From Telmatospirillum sp. J64-1 (lineage in GTDB: Bacteria > Pseudomonadota > Alphaproteobacteria > Rhodospirillales > Magnetospirillaceae), in contig NZ_SBHN01000001.1 of the NCBI RefSeq assembly GCF_006980715.1, positions 372,001-436,000 on the forward strand: DNA of 64,000 nucleotides, given 5' to 3'. The notes under the pieces were generated by a model, which saw only the letters and a program-made list of their open reading frames with translations, had not been told where the DNA came from and did no database searches. This document shows positions 25,233-33,921 of the stretch, in pieces. Every line of letters starts with the position of its first letter. Within the stretch, counting starts at the first letter, position 1. Made by a program: the position numbers and the translations under genes.

Positions 25233-25277
25233 CTGCCGAAAGGCCGGCAAGGCAAGCAAATTCATATTTTTCGGCAG
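25233..25277. promoter_or_regulatory. Long-spaced inverted repeat in divergent promoter region
   Basis: CTGCCGAAA (25233-25241) and TTTCGGCAG (25269-25277) are perfect 9-bp arms with 27 bp between. The site lies 80 bp upstream of the ferredoxin-subunit start and upstream of the ridA gene. It could be two half-sites for a dimer or loop-forming regulator. Confidence 0.45.
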
Positions 25278-25330
25278 GTTATGCGGCCGGGTTATGTGGG
25301 TGGACCGTATAATGTTGAGGTATGAGAGCC

Positions 25331-25348
25331 TCAAATTTAGGAATTTGA
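25331..25348. promoter_or_regulatory. Operator-like palindrome upstream of ridA
   Basis: TCAAATTTAGGAATTTGA has perfect 7-bp arms around 4 nt. A second shorter dyad (TTGAGG/CCTCAA, 25315-25334) overlaps its left edge. The region separates divergent genes, so a regulator here could act on both. Confidence 0.5.
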
Positions 25349-25438
25349 CCTTATGCGCGCGCCTGTGGAACCGTCGCTTCTTGCCGGATCCCACCCGCGG
25401 GCGCCGGTATTCCAGTCGTTGAGGTAAGGAAACATCCC

Positions 25439-25783
25439 GTGGTCAAACGATACCTGAAGACGCCGATCATGCATCGCGCGGTCGAAGCCAATGGCTTTGT
25501 GTTCTTTGGCGGCATTACGGCCGATGACAGGACCGCCGGCATGAAAGGGCAGACGGAAGAGATTCTTGCAAAGCTCGAGAAATATCTGGCGGAAGCCGGT
25601 ACCGACAAGACCAAGATCGTTACCGCGACCTGCTATGTCATGGATCTCGGCATGAAGGACGAGATGAACGCCGCCTGGGTGGAATGGTTCGGAGCCGAGA
25701 ATCTGCCGTCGCGGGCGACGCTGGGCGTCTCCGAGTTGGGGAAGGGGGCCCTGCTGGAAGTGGTCGTCACCGCCGTCAAGTAA
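25439..25783 (+). CDS. RidA-family enamine/imine deaminase
   Basis: The protein has 114 residues, the usual length for the YjgF/RidA family. Conserved segments are seen: VFFGGITADD near the N-terminus, SRATLGVSELGKGALLEV with the substrate-binding Arg, and the terminal VVVTAVK. It starts with GTG, with AAGGAA about 8 nt upstream. RidA proteins hydrolyse reactive enamines and imines to keto acids. The neighbouring HcnABC-like dehydrogenase produces imines, so the gene probably handles its product (inference from context). Confidence 0.9.
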   Translation: MVKRYLKTPIMHRAVEANGFVFFGGITADDRTAGMKGQTEEILAKLEKYLAEAGTDKTKIVTATCYVMDLGMKDEMNAAWVEWFGAENLPSRATLGVSELGKGALLEVVVTAVK

Positions 25784-25963
25784 GTCGTGACGCCGAAGTC
25801 CTTTTCACCTCGCGGCCGGGCCGGGCTTCGGTTCGGCCGCGTTTCGTTTCCGGTCGAGGCTGGCTTATAACGCAACTGCATAACCTGAAAGGACCTTGAT
25901 ATTGGACGCCCGTGTCCATTGCTGCCTATCTTCATTTGACCCAGATAATATTGGAGTTTTCTC

Positions 25964-27127
25964 GTGAAGATTACGGCGGTGGACATTTATAGTGCCAAAA
26001 TAGATGGCCGGAATCCGGTCATTATTCAGGCGCATACGGACGAGGGTGTGTCGGGACTCGGCGAGGCTGCCGTGGCCTATGGATCGGGAGCGGGGGCGGC
26101 ATGCGCTTTGATCGCGGAACTGGCCCGCCGTTTCGTGATCGGGCGCGACCCTTTCCAGATCGAGGCGATCTGGAGCGATCTCTACGATCATACCTTCTGG
26201 GCCAAGGGGGGCGGTCCCATCATCTTCTCGGCGATCAGCGCCCTGGAACAGACCTTGTGGGACATCAAGGCCCGCGCCCTGGGGGTCCCCGTCTATGAAT
26301 TGCTCGGCGGAAAATACCGCGACGACGTGCGTGTCTACGCCAACGGCTGGTCCTTCCGGGCCACCACGCCGCTGGAGATCGCGCGGGCGGCGGAAAAGGC
26401 CCTGGCGGCAGGCTATGATGCCTTGAAATTCTATCCGCTCAGCCAGGTCGATCCCAACCATCCCAACGGCATGTTCAGCCATGTCTCGCGCCGCGAATAT
26501 GATCGCGGCATGCGGGACCATGCTGTGGCCATGGTCAGGGCGGTGCGGGAAGCGGTCGGGCCGAAGGTTGACCTGATGGTCGATATGAGCAGCGAATTGA
26601 CGCCCGATGCCATCATCCAGGTCGGCCGCGCCATGGAAGAATTCGACTTGCTGTTCTTCGAGGAGCCGGTCGATCCCTCGGATGTCCAGGCGCTGAAAAT
26701 GGTGTCGGACAAGCTGGACATGTCCATCGCGGTGGGTGAGCGCCTCTATACGCGCTACGGCTTCCGCCCCGTGATGGAGCAGCATGCCGCCCATATCCTG
26801 CAGCCCGATATCGGCAATACCGGCGGCCTGATGGAGACCAAGAAGATTGCCGCGATGGCCGAAGCCTACAGCATGCGCCTTGCGCCGCATGTCTGCGCCG
26901 GGCCGGTTGCCAGTGCCGTGGCCCTGCATCTGGATGCCAGTATTCCGAATTTCCTTATTCAGGAACTTTATCCTTTCCGCGTGCCGGAACACTTTGCCCT
27001 GGTCGACGATCCGGTCGAACCGAAGGTCCGCAATGGGCGAGTGGCCATTCCGCAGCGGCCGGGCTACGGTGTCGATCTCGTACCGGAGAAGGTTCGTCCG
27101 TATCTCGCGGAAACCGTCGCTGCTTAG
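25964..27127 (+). CDS. Mandelate racemase/muconate lactonizing enzyme family dehydratase
   Basis: The protein has 387 residues of the enolase superfamily. An N-terminal capping domain is followed by a TIM barrel with metal ligands Asp207 (LMVDMSS), Glu233 (FFEEP) and Glu259 (VGERLY) and the probable base His309 (LAPHVCAGP). This pattern is closest to the mandelate racemase subgroup of sugar-acid dehydratases such as galactonate dehydratase; the real substrate is not known. It starts at a GTG with GGAG 8 nt upstream. The D-2-hydroxyacid dehydrogenase gene begins 10 bp after its stop, so the products probably act in sequence. Confidence 0.87.
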   Translation: MKITAVDIYSAKIDGRNPVIIQAHTDEGVSGLGEAAVAYGSGAGAACALIAELARRFVIGRDPFQIEAIWSDLYDHTFWAKGGGPIIFSAISALEQTLWDIKARALGVPVYELLGGKYRDDVRVYANGWSFRATTPLEIARAAEKALAAGYDALKFYPLSQVDPNHPNGMFSHVSRREYDRGMRDHAVAMVRAVREAVGPKVDLMVDMSSELTPDAIIQVGRAMEEFDLLFFEEPVDPSDVQALKMVSDKLDMSIAVGERLYTRYGFRPVMEQHAAHILQPDIGNTGGLMETKKIAAMAEAYSMRLAPHVCAGPVASAVALHLDASIPNFLIQELYPFRVPEHFALVDDPVEPKVRNGRVAIPQRPGYGVDLVPEKVRPYLAETVAA

Positions 27128-27137
27128 GAGGATCGAC

Positions 27138-28133
27138 ATGGCAACCGATGTTTCGTGGGCGCTGAAGCCCCGCATCTATGTGGAAAACCAGCGCGCACGA
27201 GACCCGGCCTATCACGTGACGGAGGACGCGCTTCATCGTGCCCTGGGGGATATTGAAGGAGCCTCCATCACCATCCGCTTCGATGACGAACGCGATGAGG
27301 AGGCCTTGCGCCAGGCCAGCGTCTTTATCGCCGGGCGTCTGGACAAGGCTCTTCTGTCCTCTCAGGACCAACTGCGCCTCATTCAATGCACCAGCGCGGG
27401 CGTCGAGTCCTACATGCCGCTCGACTGGATGCCGCCGCAGGCCGTCCTGACCAATGCCAGCGGCGTTCACGCGCCGAAGGTCGGGGAATACGGCTTGCTG
27501 GTGACCTTGATGCTGCACGAGCGTATTCCCGCCTATGCCACCCTGCAACGGAACCATGTCTGGCAGCGGAATCTGCGGCCGACCATCAGCGGGTCGCGGG
27601 TATTGATCTACGGGGTCGGCGCCCTGGGCGGGGCCGTCGCCGAGAAATTGCGGCTGCTGGGCGTCGCCATAGACGGCGTGCGGCGCAGCGGTGAGCCTCA
27701 TCCCTGCGTCGATCGGATGGTCACGCCGGACCGCGTTGCCGAGCTGCTGCCGGAAGCGGATATCCTGATCATTACCTGTCCCTTGACCGAACAGACACGC
27801 GGCGCCATCGGAGCGGCGGAACTGGCCTTGCTGAAGCAAGGGGCGGGGGTCGCCAATCTGGCGCGCGGGGCGGTCATGGATTACGACGCGCTCGCCGCCG
27901 AGTTGCGCTCGGGCCGCCTGTCCGGCGCGGTGCTCGACGTTTTTCCGCAGGAACCGCTGCCGCCGGAAGCCCCATGGTGGGACGTACCGAACCTGGTCGT
28001 CGTGCCGCATGTCTCGGCGGACGATCCGTTCAGCTATATCGACCGCTGCCTGGAAATCCTCGCCGACAACCTGCGCCGGGCGACCAAGGGCGAACCGTTG
28101 CGCAATGTTGTCGACGGCGAACGCGGATACTGA
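27138..28133 (+). CDS. D-2-hydroxyacid dehydrogenase (NAD-dependent)
   Basis: The protein has 331 residues from the ATG at 27138, preceded by AGGAGG. The nucleotide-binding motif is YGVGALGGAVAEKL, the catalytic Arg and Glu are expected in NLARGAVMDYDAL and VLDVFPQEPLP, and the His in VVVPHVSADDPF. The family reduces 2-keto acids or oxidises D-2-hydroxy acids. It is cotranscribed with the enolase-superfamily dehydratase. An open frame extends back to 26847 inside the neighbouring gene but is not coding there. Confidence 0.9.
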   Translation: MATDVSWALKPRIYVENQRARDPAYHVTEDALHRALGDIEGASITIRFDDERDEEALRQASVFIAGRLDKALLSSQDQLRLIQCTSAGVESYMPLDWMPPQAVLTNASGVHAPKVGEYGLLVTLMLHERIPAYATLQRNHVWQRNLRPTISGSRVLIYGVGALGGAVAEKLRLLGVAIDGVRRSGEPHPCVDRMVTPDRVAELLPEADILIITCPLTEQTRGAIGAAELALLKQGAGVANLARGAVMDYDALAAELRSGRLSGAVLDVFPQEPLPPEAPWWDVPNLVVVPHVSADDPFSYIDRCLEILADNLRRATKGEPLRNVVDGERGY

Positions 28134-28148
28134 CGCGTTCCTCCCCCT

Positions 28149-29144
28149 TCAAGCCATTGGATTCCTGATCCACGGGCCCGGCTCCTGCAAGGTGCCCAGG
28201 GCCCGTTTTGCTTCCGGTGTCGCCAGGGCACCGAAACGGTTCAGCACGTCGAGCAGGAAGGAGGTGCTGTTGTGTCGGGCGATTTCCCGGAAATCCTGGA
28301 CCAGCCCCGTCACCGGGCGGTGCGGCGGAAAGATCATGAGCGTACGGAAGGTGATGCGCGGCATGAAGGGCCGGACCACGACGCTGCCGACCGGCACAGC
28401 GTCCAGGCAGTAGGGATTGACGAGCCCCACCCCAAGGCCCCGTTGAACGAAATGGCAGACCGATAGGGCGTAGTGGGTCTCCACCACAACTTGGCGTTCT
28501 CCTCCGATATGGTCGAATACCGCATCGATCCGCCGCCGGGCGCGGTCGGTGCGGGAAAGCGAAATGAAGGGCTCGCTGACGATATCGGCGGCTTCGATCA
28601 CCGCCTTTTCGGCCAGCTTATGCCCATGCGGCAGGACGCAGACCGCAGGAGGCATGGCGAATTGCTCGGCGACCACGCCGGTGGTTTCGATCTCCTCGGC
28701 CGCGAAGCCGATGTCGAACTGTCCGGCGGCGACCAGATCGCGCACGGTTTCGGAATTGGCGGTCTCCATGCTGATGGCGATCCGGGACGGCCGGTTGCCC
28801 AGGAATTGCGAGATGAGATGGGGGATGAAGGAAAATCCCAGGGCGGGCAGCCCGCAAATGCGCAGATTTCCCGAGCCGTAGTTACGGATGTCGTCGGCGG
28901 CGATCTTCAGGCGTTCAAGGGTCAGAAAGGATTTGTCCACTTCCTTGTGGAACAGAATTCCTTCCTGTGTCGGCAGCAAGCGGCCGCCCGAGCGTTTGAA
29001 CAGGGTTAGCTGCGTGGCGTGTTCCAACTGTTTGAGAAGCCGGCTGATGGCGGGCTGCGAGACCCCCAGCAGTTCGGCCGCGCGCGTCGTGGTGCCCATG
29101 AGCATGATGGCGTGAAATGCTTCGATCTGCCGGAAATTGACCAT
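28149..29144 (-). CDS. LysR-family regulator, OccR/NocR-like
   Basis: The protein has 331 residues from the ATG at 29144; the open frame extends to 29222 but the HTH begins at NFRQIEAFHAIML right after this ATG. The HTH helix is AAELLGVSQPAISRLLKQLE and the effector domain follows (LRICGLPALGFSFIPHLISQF). It is divergent from the second ABC operon, with a 302-bp intergenic region, and probably controls it. It resembles the regulator at 21212-22126 in its N-terminal part. Confidence 0.83.
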   Translation of the reverse strand: MVNFRQIEAFHAIMLMGTTTRAAELLGVSQPAISRLLKQLEHATQLTLFKRSGGRLLPTQEGILFHKEVDKSFLTLERLKIAADDIRNYGSGNLRICGLPALGFSFIPHLISQFLGNRPSRIAISMETANSETVRDLVAAGQFDIGFAAEEIETTGVVAEQFAMPPAVCVLPHGHKLAEKAVIEAADIVSEPFISLSRTDRARRRIDAVFDHIGGERQVVVETHYALSVCHFVQRGLGVGLVNPYCLDAVPVGSVVVRPFMPRITFRTLMIFPPHRPVTGLVQDFREIARHNSTSFLLDVLNRFGALATPEAKRALGTLQEPGPWIRNPMA

Positions 29145-29446
29145 GCGCCCATAACCCCGGTGAATAAGTCCAGTATGTGACGATATTTGCACGTCTAATC
29201 TAAACCCGCTTATCATCATCAAGAATGTAGCCCCCTTGAAGAGGGGACAAGAAAAAACTCAGGGATGGCAATGGAGGTCCAGGGCAGGTTCAGTTGTGCC
29301 CGGTCCCGTGAAGAAAACCAAGAAAGTATGGCTATAGCATGCCGTGTCGGATGCTGTGGGAGGTCAATGCTGTCCCACAGCCGAGGGGATGACGTGTCCA
29401 CTGAAGACCGTGCTTTTGCGCACGCAACTGCCTGGAGGCCCGAAGC
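29145..29446. other. Divergent promoter region of second ABC operon
   Basis: No gene is supported. The left part is AT-rich (around 29155-29230). The right part contains a strong hairpin at 29353-29381. A LysR site is expected here but no unique T-N11-A element can be chosen by eye. Confidence 0.5.
29353..29381 (+). promoter_or_regulatory. Leader hairpin upstream of second ABC operon
   Basis: GCTGTGGGA (29353-29361) and TCCCACAGC (29373-29381) are perfect 9-bp arms with an 11-nt loop. It lies 65 nt before the start codon of the binding-protein gene. It may be an operator or a folded 5' leader; no U-tract follows, so it is not a plain terminator. Confidence 0.55.
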
Positions 29447-31000
29447 ATGAATTCCGATTACAAGAAATTTGCCTTGTCCCGCCGTGCGTTTCTTGGCGCC
29501 TCGGCAGGTGTGGGAACGATCCTTCTGGCTGGCGGCCTGCCTATCGGCTTGGCGCGGGCGCAGACGGGCAGCCATTTACGCTTCGGATTGTCGTCCTTCC
29601 CCCCGAACCTCAATCCCTTCGAATACACCGGCACCGCCTCCCTGACCGTCAAGCTGCTCATATACCGTGGGCTGCTGTCCTATGCGGCAGACGGTTCCGT
29701 CAGACCGGAACTGGCGGAAAGCTGGCGCCAGGTCGATCCCGTCACCTATGAATTCGTGTTGCGTGAGAACGCCCGTTTTCACGACGGTTCGGTCGTGCAG
29801 GCCGAGGATGTCAAATTTTCCTATGAAACCATCGCGGCGGAAAATTCCACGGCCCATCTGCGCAAGGACTTTCAGATCGTTGAAAGCGTCGACATCCTGG
29901 ACCCGCGCACGGTACGCGTGGTCCTGAAACAGCCGAGCGTGACCTTCCCGCAAGTGGTCGCCAGTGGCTATGCGATGATCGTATCGCGTAATTCTTCGGC
30001 GCCGGGCTATGTCGGGGCCGGTCCCTTCACCCTTGGCAATATCGACAGGGGCAGCGCCATCCAGCTCCAGGCCTTCTCCGATTATTACAAGAGCGATTTG
30101 CCGGGCGTGCAATCGTTGCGCTTCATCGCCATGCCGGATGAAAGCCTGCGCATCGCGGCCCTGGAATCGGGGGATGTGGACGTCATCGAATATGTCTCGA
30201 CGCAGCAATTCGAACGCCTGCGCAACGACAAGGGCATTACCCTGCAATCGGTCAATGGTCCTTTCATGTATCTGGTGTTCAACACCGAACAGGGCCCCTT
30301 CACCGATCCGCGCCTGCGGCGTGCCGTCGGCTACGCCATTGACCGCGATGCCATCAACAAGATTGGTTTCTCGGGCGTGGGCGAGCCGATGGGTGGTTTG
30401 CCGATTCCCGACGGTCCCGCCTATGACCCTTCGCTGGGGGGCGAACGGCTGGGCTACGATCCCGCACGGGCGCAGGCCCTTCTGGCCGAAGCCGGGGTCA
30501 GCACCCTGACCATTGAATTCCTGTCCACGGCGCAATACGCCCAGCACAACGACACGGCCCTGGTGGTGCAGCAGAACCTGGCTGCCGTCGGCATCCAGTG
30601 CAAGATGAACCTGCCGGACTGGGCTTCCCGTGTGACCCAGGGCAACAGAGGACAATATCATCTGGCCGTCAATGGCACGGCCGGGGCCTTCAATGATCCC
30701 GATGCCGTGTCGGCTTATCTGGAAGGCGGTCAGCCGCCGTCCTATACCCGCCCTTACGGCTACAACAATGACGAGATCAACGAGTTGCTGCGGAAGGGCC
30801 GGGAGGAAATGGAGCCTTCCGAGCGGGCCAAGATCTATGGCCGGATCGAGGAGATCGCCCTGCAGGAGATGCCTTTCCTGCCGCTGCTGTGGCGCCCCCA
30901 GGCCTATGCCTTGCGCGACAGCGTGAAGAATTTCGGCCCCCTGCCAGGCTTCCTGGTCTTCCAAAGCGGTTTGCGCCTCGAGGAAGCGTCCCTCGTCTGA
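29447..31000 (+). CDS. Peptide-type ABC transporter substrate-binding protein (family 5), Tat-like signal
   Basis: The protein has 517 residues. The N-terminus has a twin-arginine signal (LSRRAFLGASAG) followed by a hydrophobic stretch and an AxA-type cleavage site (ARAQT). Family 5 landmarks include SVRPELAESWRQVDPVTYEF, RLRRAVGYAIDRDAINK and the C-terminal MPFLPLLWRPQAY. It captures a ligand in the periplasm for the transporter encoded next. HyuA/HyuB genes downstream suggest hydantoin-like or pyroglutamyl compounds as ligands (inference). It differs clearly from the binding protein at 11950 in signal type and sequence. Confidence 0.88.
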   Translation: MNSDYKKFALSRRAFLGASAGVGTILLAGGLPIGLARAQTGSHLRFGLSSFPPNLNPFEYTGTASLTVKLLIYRGLLSYAADGSVRPELAESWRQVDPVTYEFVLRENARFHDGSVVQAEDVKFSYETIAAENSTAHLRKDFQIVESVDILDPRTVRVVLKQPSVTFPQVVASGYAMIVSRNSSAPGYVGAGPFTLGNIDRGSAIQLQAFSDYYKSDLPGVQSLRFIAMPDESLRIAALESGDVDVIEYVSTQQFERLRNDKGITLQSVNGPFMYLVFNTEQGPFTDPRLRRAVGYAIDRDAINKIGFSGVGEPMGGLPIPDGPAYDPSLGGERLGYDPARAQALLAEAGVSTLTIEFLSTAQYAQHNDTALVVQQNLAAVGIQCKMNLPDWASRVTQGNRGQYHLAVNGTAGAFNDPDAVSAYLEGGQPPSYTRPYGYNNDEINELLRKGREEMEPSERAKIYGRIEEIALQEMPFLPLLWRPQAYALRDSVKNFGPLPGFLVFQSGLRLEEASLV

Positions 31001-31072
31001 GGAGGCGGAGGAGGCCTTCTGGCACTCCTCCATCCTTCCTCATGTCGATGACCATGCTTCCCGGGAGGTCCA

Positions 31073-32023
31073 ATGAATTATGTACTGCGCCGCGCTGTGT
31101 CGGCGGTAGCGACGCTTTTCGCCGTTTCAACGCTGCTCTTCCTGCTTCTGCATATCGTCCCCGGGGATCCGGCGGAGATCCTGCTCAGCGGTGGCGGCAT
31201 GGCTCCCAGTCAGGAGAGCGTAGAGGCCCTGCGCAGCCAACTCGGTCTCGACCGGCCCCTGTGGCAGCAATATGTGACCTATATGGGCAACATCCTGCAG
31301 GGCGATCTCGGCAATTCCTTCCAGGATGGCGCGCCCATCGCGCAGGAAATCGTGAAGCGCCTGCCACGTACCCTCGAATTGATCCTGACCGCCGCCCTTC
31401 TGGCGGTGGTGATCGGCATGCCTTCCGGATTGCTGGCGGCATTGCGGCGCGGCGGCTTCTGGGACGGTCTGTTTTCCTCCGTTTCCAGCTTCGGGCTTTC
31501 GATCCCGGTCTTCGTGACCGGCACGCTGCTGATCCTGCTCTTCTCGCAGATTCTGCGCCTGGTGCCGGCGGGGGGCTTCGTGAGTTTCACGGAGGATCCT
31601 GTCCAGCACCTGATCTATCTGCTGATGCCCGCTTTCAGTATCGCCGTCAGCCTGACTCCTGTCGTCTTCCGCATGGTGCGCACTTCCATCCTGGAATTCC
31701 TTGAAAAGGAATGGGTGCGGACGGCGCGGGCGAAGGGCCTGGGGGAACGCAGTGTCCTGGTCCGCCATGTGGTGCGCAACTCGCTGTCTCCGGTGGTCAC
31801 GGTGCTGGGCCTGCATCTGGGGACCCTGCTCGGTGGGACGGTGCTGGTGGAATACGTGTTCAACTGGCCGGGCCTCAGCGGAATGCTGGTCCAGGCGGTT
31901 GAACAGCGCGACTACCCGGCGGTGCAGGGCATCGTTCTGGTGATCTGTATCCTGTTCGTGCTGATCAATCTTTGCGTCGACCTGCTCTACGGGCTTCTCG
32001 ACCCGCGCGTTAGATATAATTGA
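31073..32023 (+). CDS. Peptide-type ABC permease, DppB-like
   Basis: The protein has 316 residues with six membrane segments. LGLDRPLWQQYVTYM lies in the first periplasmic loop, and the cytoplasmic loop reads VRTARAKGLGERSVLVRHV. The ribosome-binding site is GGGAGG. It is the first permease of the second ABC operon; the other permease is fused to an ATPase in the next gene. Confidence 0.9.
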   Translation: MNYVLRRAVSAVATLFAVSTLLFLLLHIVPGDPAEILLSGGGMAPSQESVEALRSQLGLDRPLWQQYVTYMGNILQGDLGNSFQDGAPIAQEIVKRLPRTLELILTAALLAVVIGMPSGLLAALRRGGFWDGLFSSVSSFGLSIPVFVTGTLLILLFSQILRLVPAGGFVSFTEDPVQHLIYLLMPAFSIAVSLTPVVFRMVRTSILEFLEKEWVRTARAKGLGERSVLVRHVVRNSLSPVVTVLGLHLGTLLGGTVLVEYVFNWPGLSGMLVQAVEQRDYPAVQGIVLVICILFVLINLCVDLLYGLLDPRVRYN

Positions 32024-32031
32024 GGCGACGC

Positions 32032-33921
32032 ATGTTGAGACATTTTACCCTGATCTTTGCCGTCGCCTTCCTGCTGCTGATCGGCGGCATGGCTGTCCTT
32101 GCTCCGCTGCTGCCGCTGCATGATCCGGTGCAGATGGACGTGATGTCCCGCTTGGGCAAACCCAGCCTGACCTATCTGCTGGGCAATGACGAATATGGCC
32201 GGGATATCTTCAGCCGTATCATCTATGGCGCGCAGGCCTCGCTCGCCGTGTCGCTGTCGGCGGCAGTGCTGGCGGCGATCGGCGGCGTGGCGCTGGGCCT
32301 GCTGGGTGGGTATTTCCAGGGCTGGATCGAGAACATCACCATGCGTCCGCTGGACGTCATCCTGTCCTTTCCGCCGATGCTGCTGGCGCTGCTGGCCGTG
32401 ACCCTGCTGGGGCCGGGAACGGGTACCCTGACGGTCATTCTCGCCATCCTGTTCATTCCCGCCTATGCCCGCGTCACCTATGGCGAGGTGCTGTCGGTGC
32501 GGAACCTCGAATATGTCGAGGCGGCACGGGCCTTGGGGCATCGTTCGGGCCGCATCCTGTTGCGGACCGTCCTGCCCAACGTTGCCGGGCCGATCCTGGT
32601 GCAGTTCTCCCTGGTGGTCGCCTCCTGTATCGTCCTGGAATCGGGGCTTTCCTTCCTGGGGCTGGGTGTGGTGCCGCCGGATTCCTCCTGGGGGCTGATG
32701 ATCCGTGGCGCCCGGCCCTACATGCATATGGAACCGCTTGGCCTGCTGTGGCCCTGCCTGGCGCTGGTCTTCACGGTATTCTCGATCAATCGCCTGTGCG
32801 ATTTCCTGCGCGACATGTTCGATCCCAAGGCCTCGGTCGCAGCCTTCACCTTGCCGGGCATGCTGGCCGGCCAGCGTCTCAGCCGCACGGCCCATGCCAT
32901 GTCGCGGAAGGCGGAGCCGGATTCGTTGCTGCAGATCCGCGACTTGACGACAGAAATCTCCACGCCGCGCGGCCCGATCCGTGCCATTGACGGCGTGACC
33001 CTGCAGGTCCGGAGGGGCGAGGCGGTCGCGCTGGTCGGTGAGTCCGGCTCGGGCAAGTCCATGACCGGCCTGTCCGTCATGAAACTGCTGCCGCGCCGCA
33101 TCGGCCGCATCGCAAGCGGCGAGATCTGGTACAGCCGGGGAGAGGGCGAGAATGCCCGTGCCATCGACTTGGCCCCGGTGCCGGCCAGCCATTTCAGGGC
33201 CTATCGCGGCCGTGACATGGGCATGGTTTTCCAGGAGCCGATGGCCTGCCTCAATCCCGTCTATACCATCGGCTATCAGTTGGTCGAGGCGATCACCGTT
33301 CATAACAACGTCTCGAAGGCCAAGGCCGAGGAGATGGCCCTGGCGGAGCTGAAGCGGGTGGGGATTCCGGACCCCGAGCGGCGGCTGCGGGAATATCCGC
33401 ATCAGCTTTCCGGTGGGATGCGCCAGCGCGTCGCTATCGCCATCGCCTTGTGCGGCCAGCCGAACCTTCTGATCGCCGACGAGCCGACCACCGCCCTGGA
33501 CGTGACCGTGCAGGCGCAGATCCTGGAATTGCTGGAGGATATCCGCAGGACCAGCAATATCGGCTTGATCTTCATTACCCATAACCTGGGCGTGGTGGCC
33601 GAAATCGCCGACCGGGTGGTGGTCATGTATTGCGGCCAGGTGGTGGAAGAAGGAAGCGTCGAGGAAATCTTCTATTCCCCCCGTCATCCCTATACCCGCG
33701 GCCTGCTTGCCAGTGTGCCCAAGCCCGAGGACCTGAACAGCGGCGAAAAGCGCCTCGCCTCGATTCCCGGTACGGTGCCAAGTCCGCTGGCCTTGCCGCC
33801 CGGTTGCCGCTTCGCGCCACGTTGCTCCTATTCCACCGAGGCCTGCTCGGTTGCGGTGCCGGAACTCGAGGTGGTCACCGAAAGCCAAGCGGCCCGCTGC
33901 ATTCGCTGGAAGGAAATATGA
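32032..33921 (+). CDS. Fused ABC permease-ATPase (DppC-DppD)
   Basis: The protein has 629 residues and joins two subunits in one chain. Residues 1-270 form a DppC-like permease (LLGNDEYGRDIFSRIIYGA, coupling loop YVEAARALGHRSGRI). A linker of about 35 residues (around PGMLAGQRLSRTAHAM) leads to a full DppD-like ATPase: Walker A GESGSGKS, signature LSGGMRQRVAIA, Walker B LLIADEPTTALD and the Cys segment CRFAPRCSYSTEAC. No stop or frameshift separates the halves. The ATG at 32032 with GAGG upstream is preferred to a TTG at 32020. Such fusions are known in some bacteria. The gene overlaps the next ATPase by 4 bp. Confidence 0.92.
   Translation: MLRHFTLIFAVAFLLLIGGMAVLAPLLPLHDPVQMDVMSRLGKPSLTYLLGNDEYGRDIFSRIIYGAQASLAVSLSAAVLAAIGGVALGLLGGYFQGWIENITMRPLDVILSFPPMLLALLAVTLLGPGTGTLTVILAILFIPAYARVTYGEVLSVRNLEYVEAARALGHRSGRILLRTVLPNVAGPILVQFSLVVASCIVLESGLSFLGLGVVPPDSSWGLMIRGARPYMHMEPLGLLWPCLALVFTVFSINRLCDFLRDMFDPKASVAAFTLPGMLAGQRLSRTAHAMSRKAEPDSLLQIRDLTTEISTPRGPIRAIDGVTLQVRRGEAVALVGESGSGKSMTGLSVMKLLPRRIGRIASGEIWYSRGEGENARAIDLAPVPASHFRAYRGRDMGMVFQEPMACLNPVYTIGYQLVEAITVHNNVSKAKAEEMALAELKRVGIPDPERRLREYPHQLSGGMRQRVAIAIALCGQPNLLIADEPTTALDVTVQAQILELLEDIRRTSNIGLIFITHNLGVVAEIADRVVVMYCGQVVEEGSVEEIFYSPRHPYTRGLLASVPKPEDLNSGEKRLASIPGTVPSPLALPPGCRFAPRCSYSTEACSVAVPELEVVTESQAARCIRWKEI

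Noticed and set aside
24825-25394. Long N-terminal extension of the HcnB-like subunit
   Set aside because: This part overlaps the ferredoxin subunit gene in another frame and has no protein-like composition.
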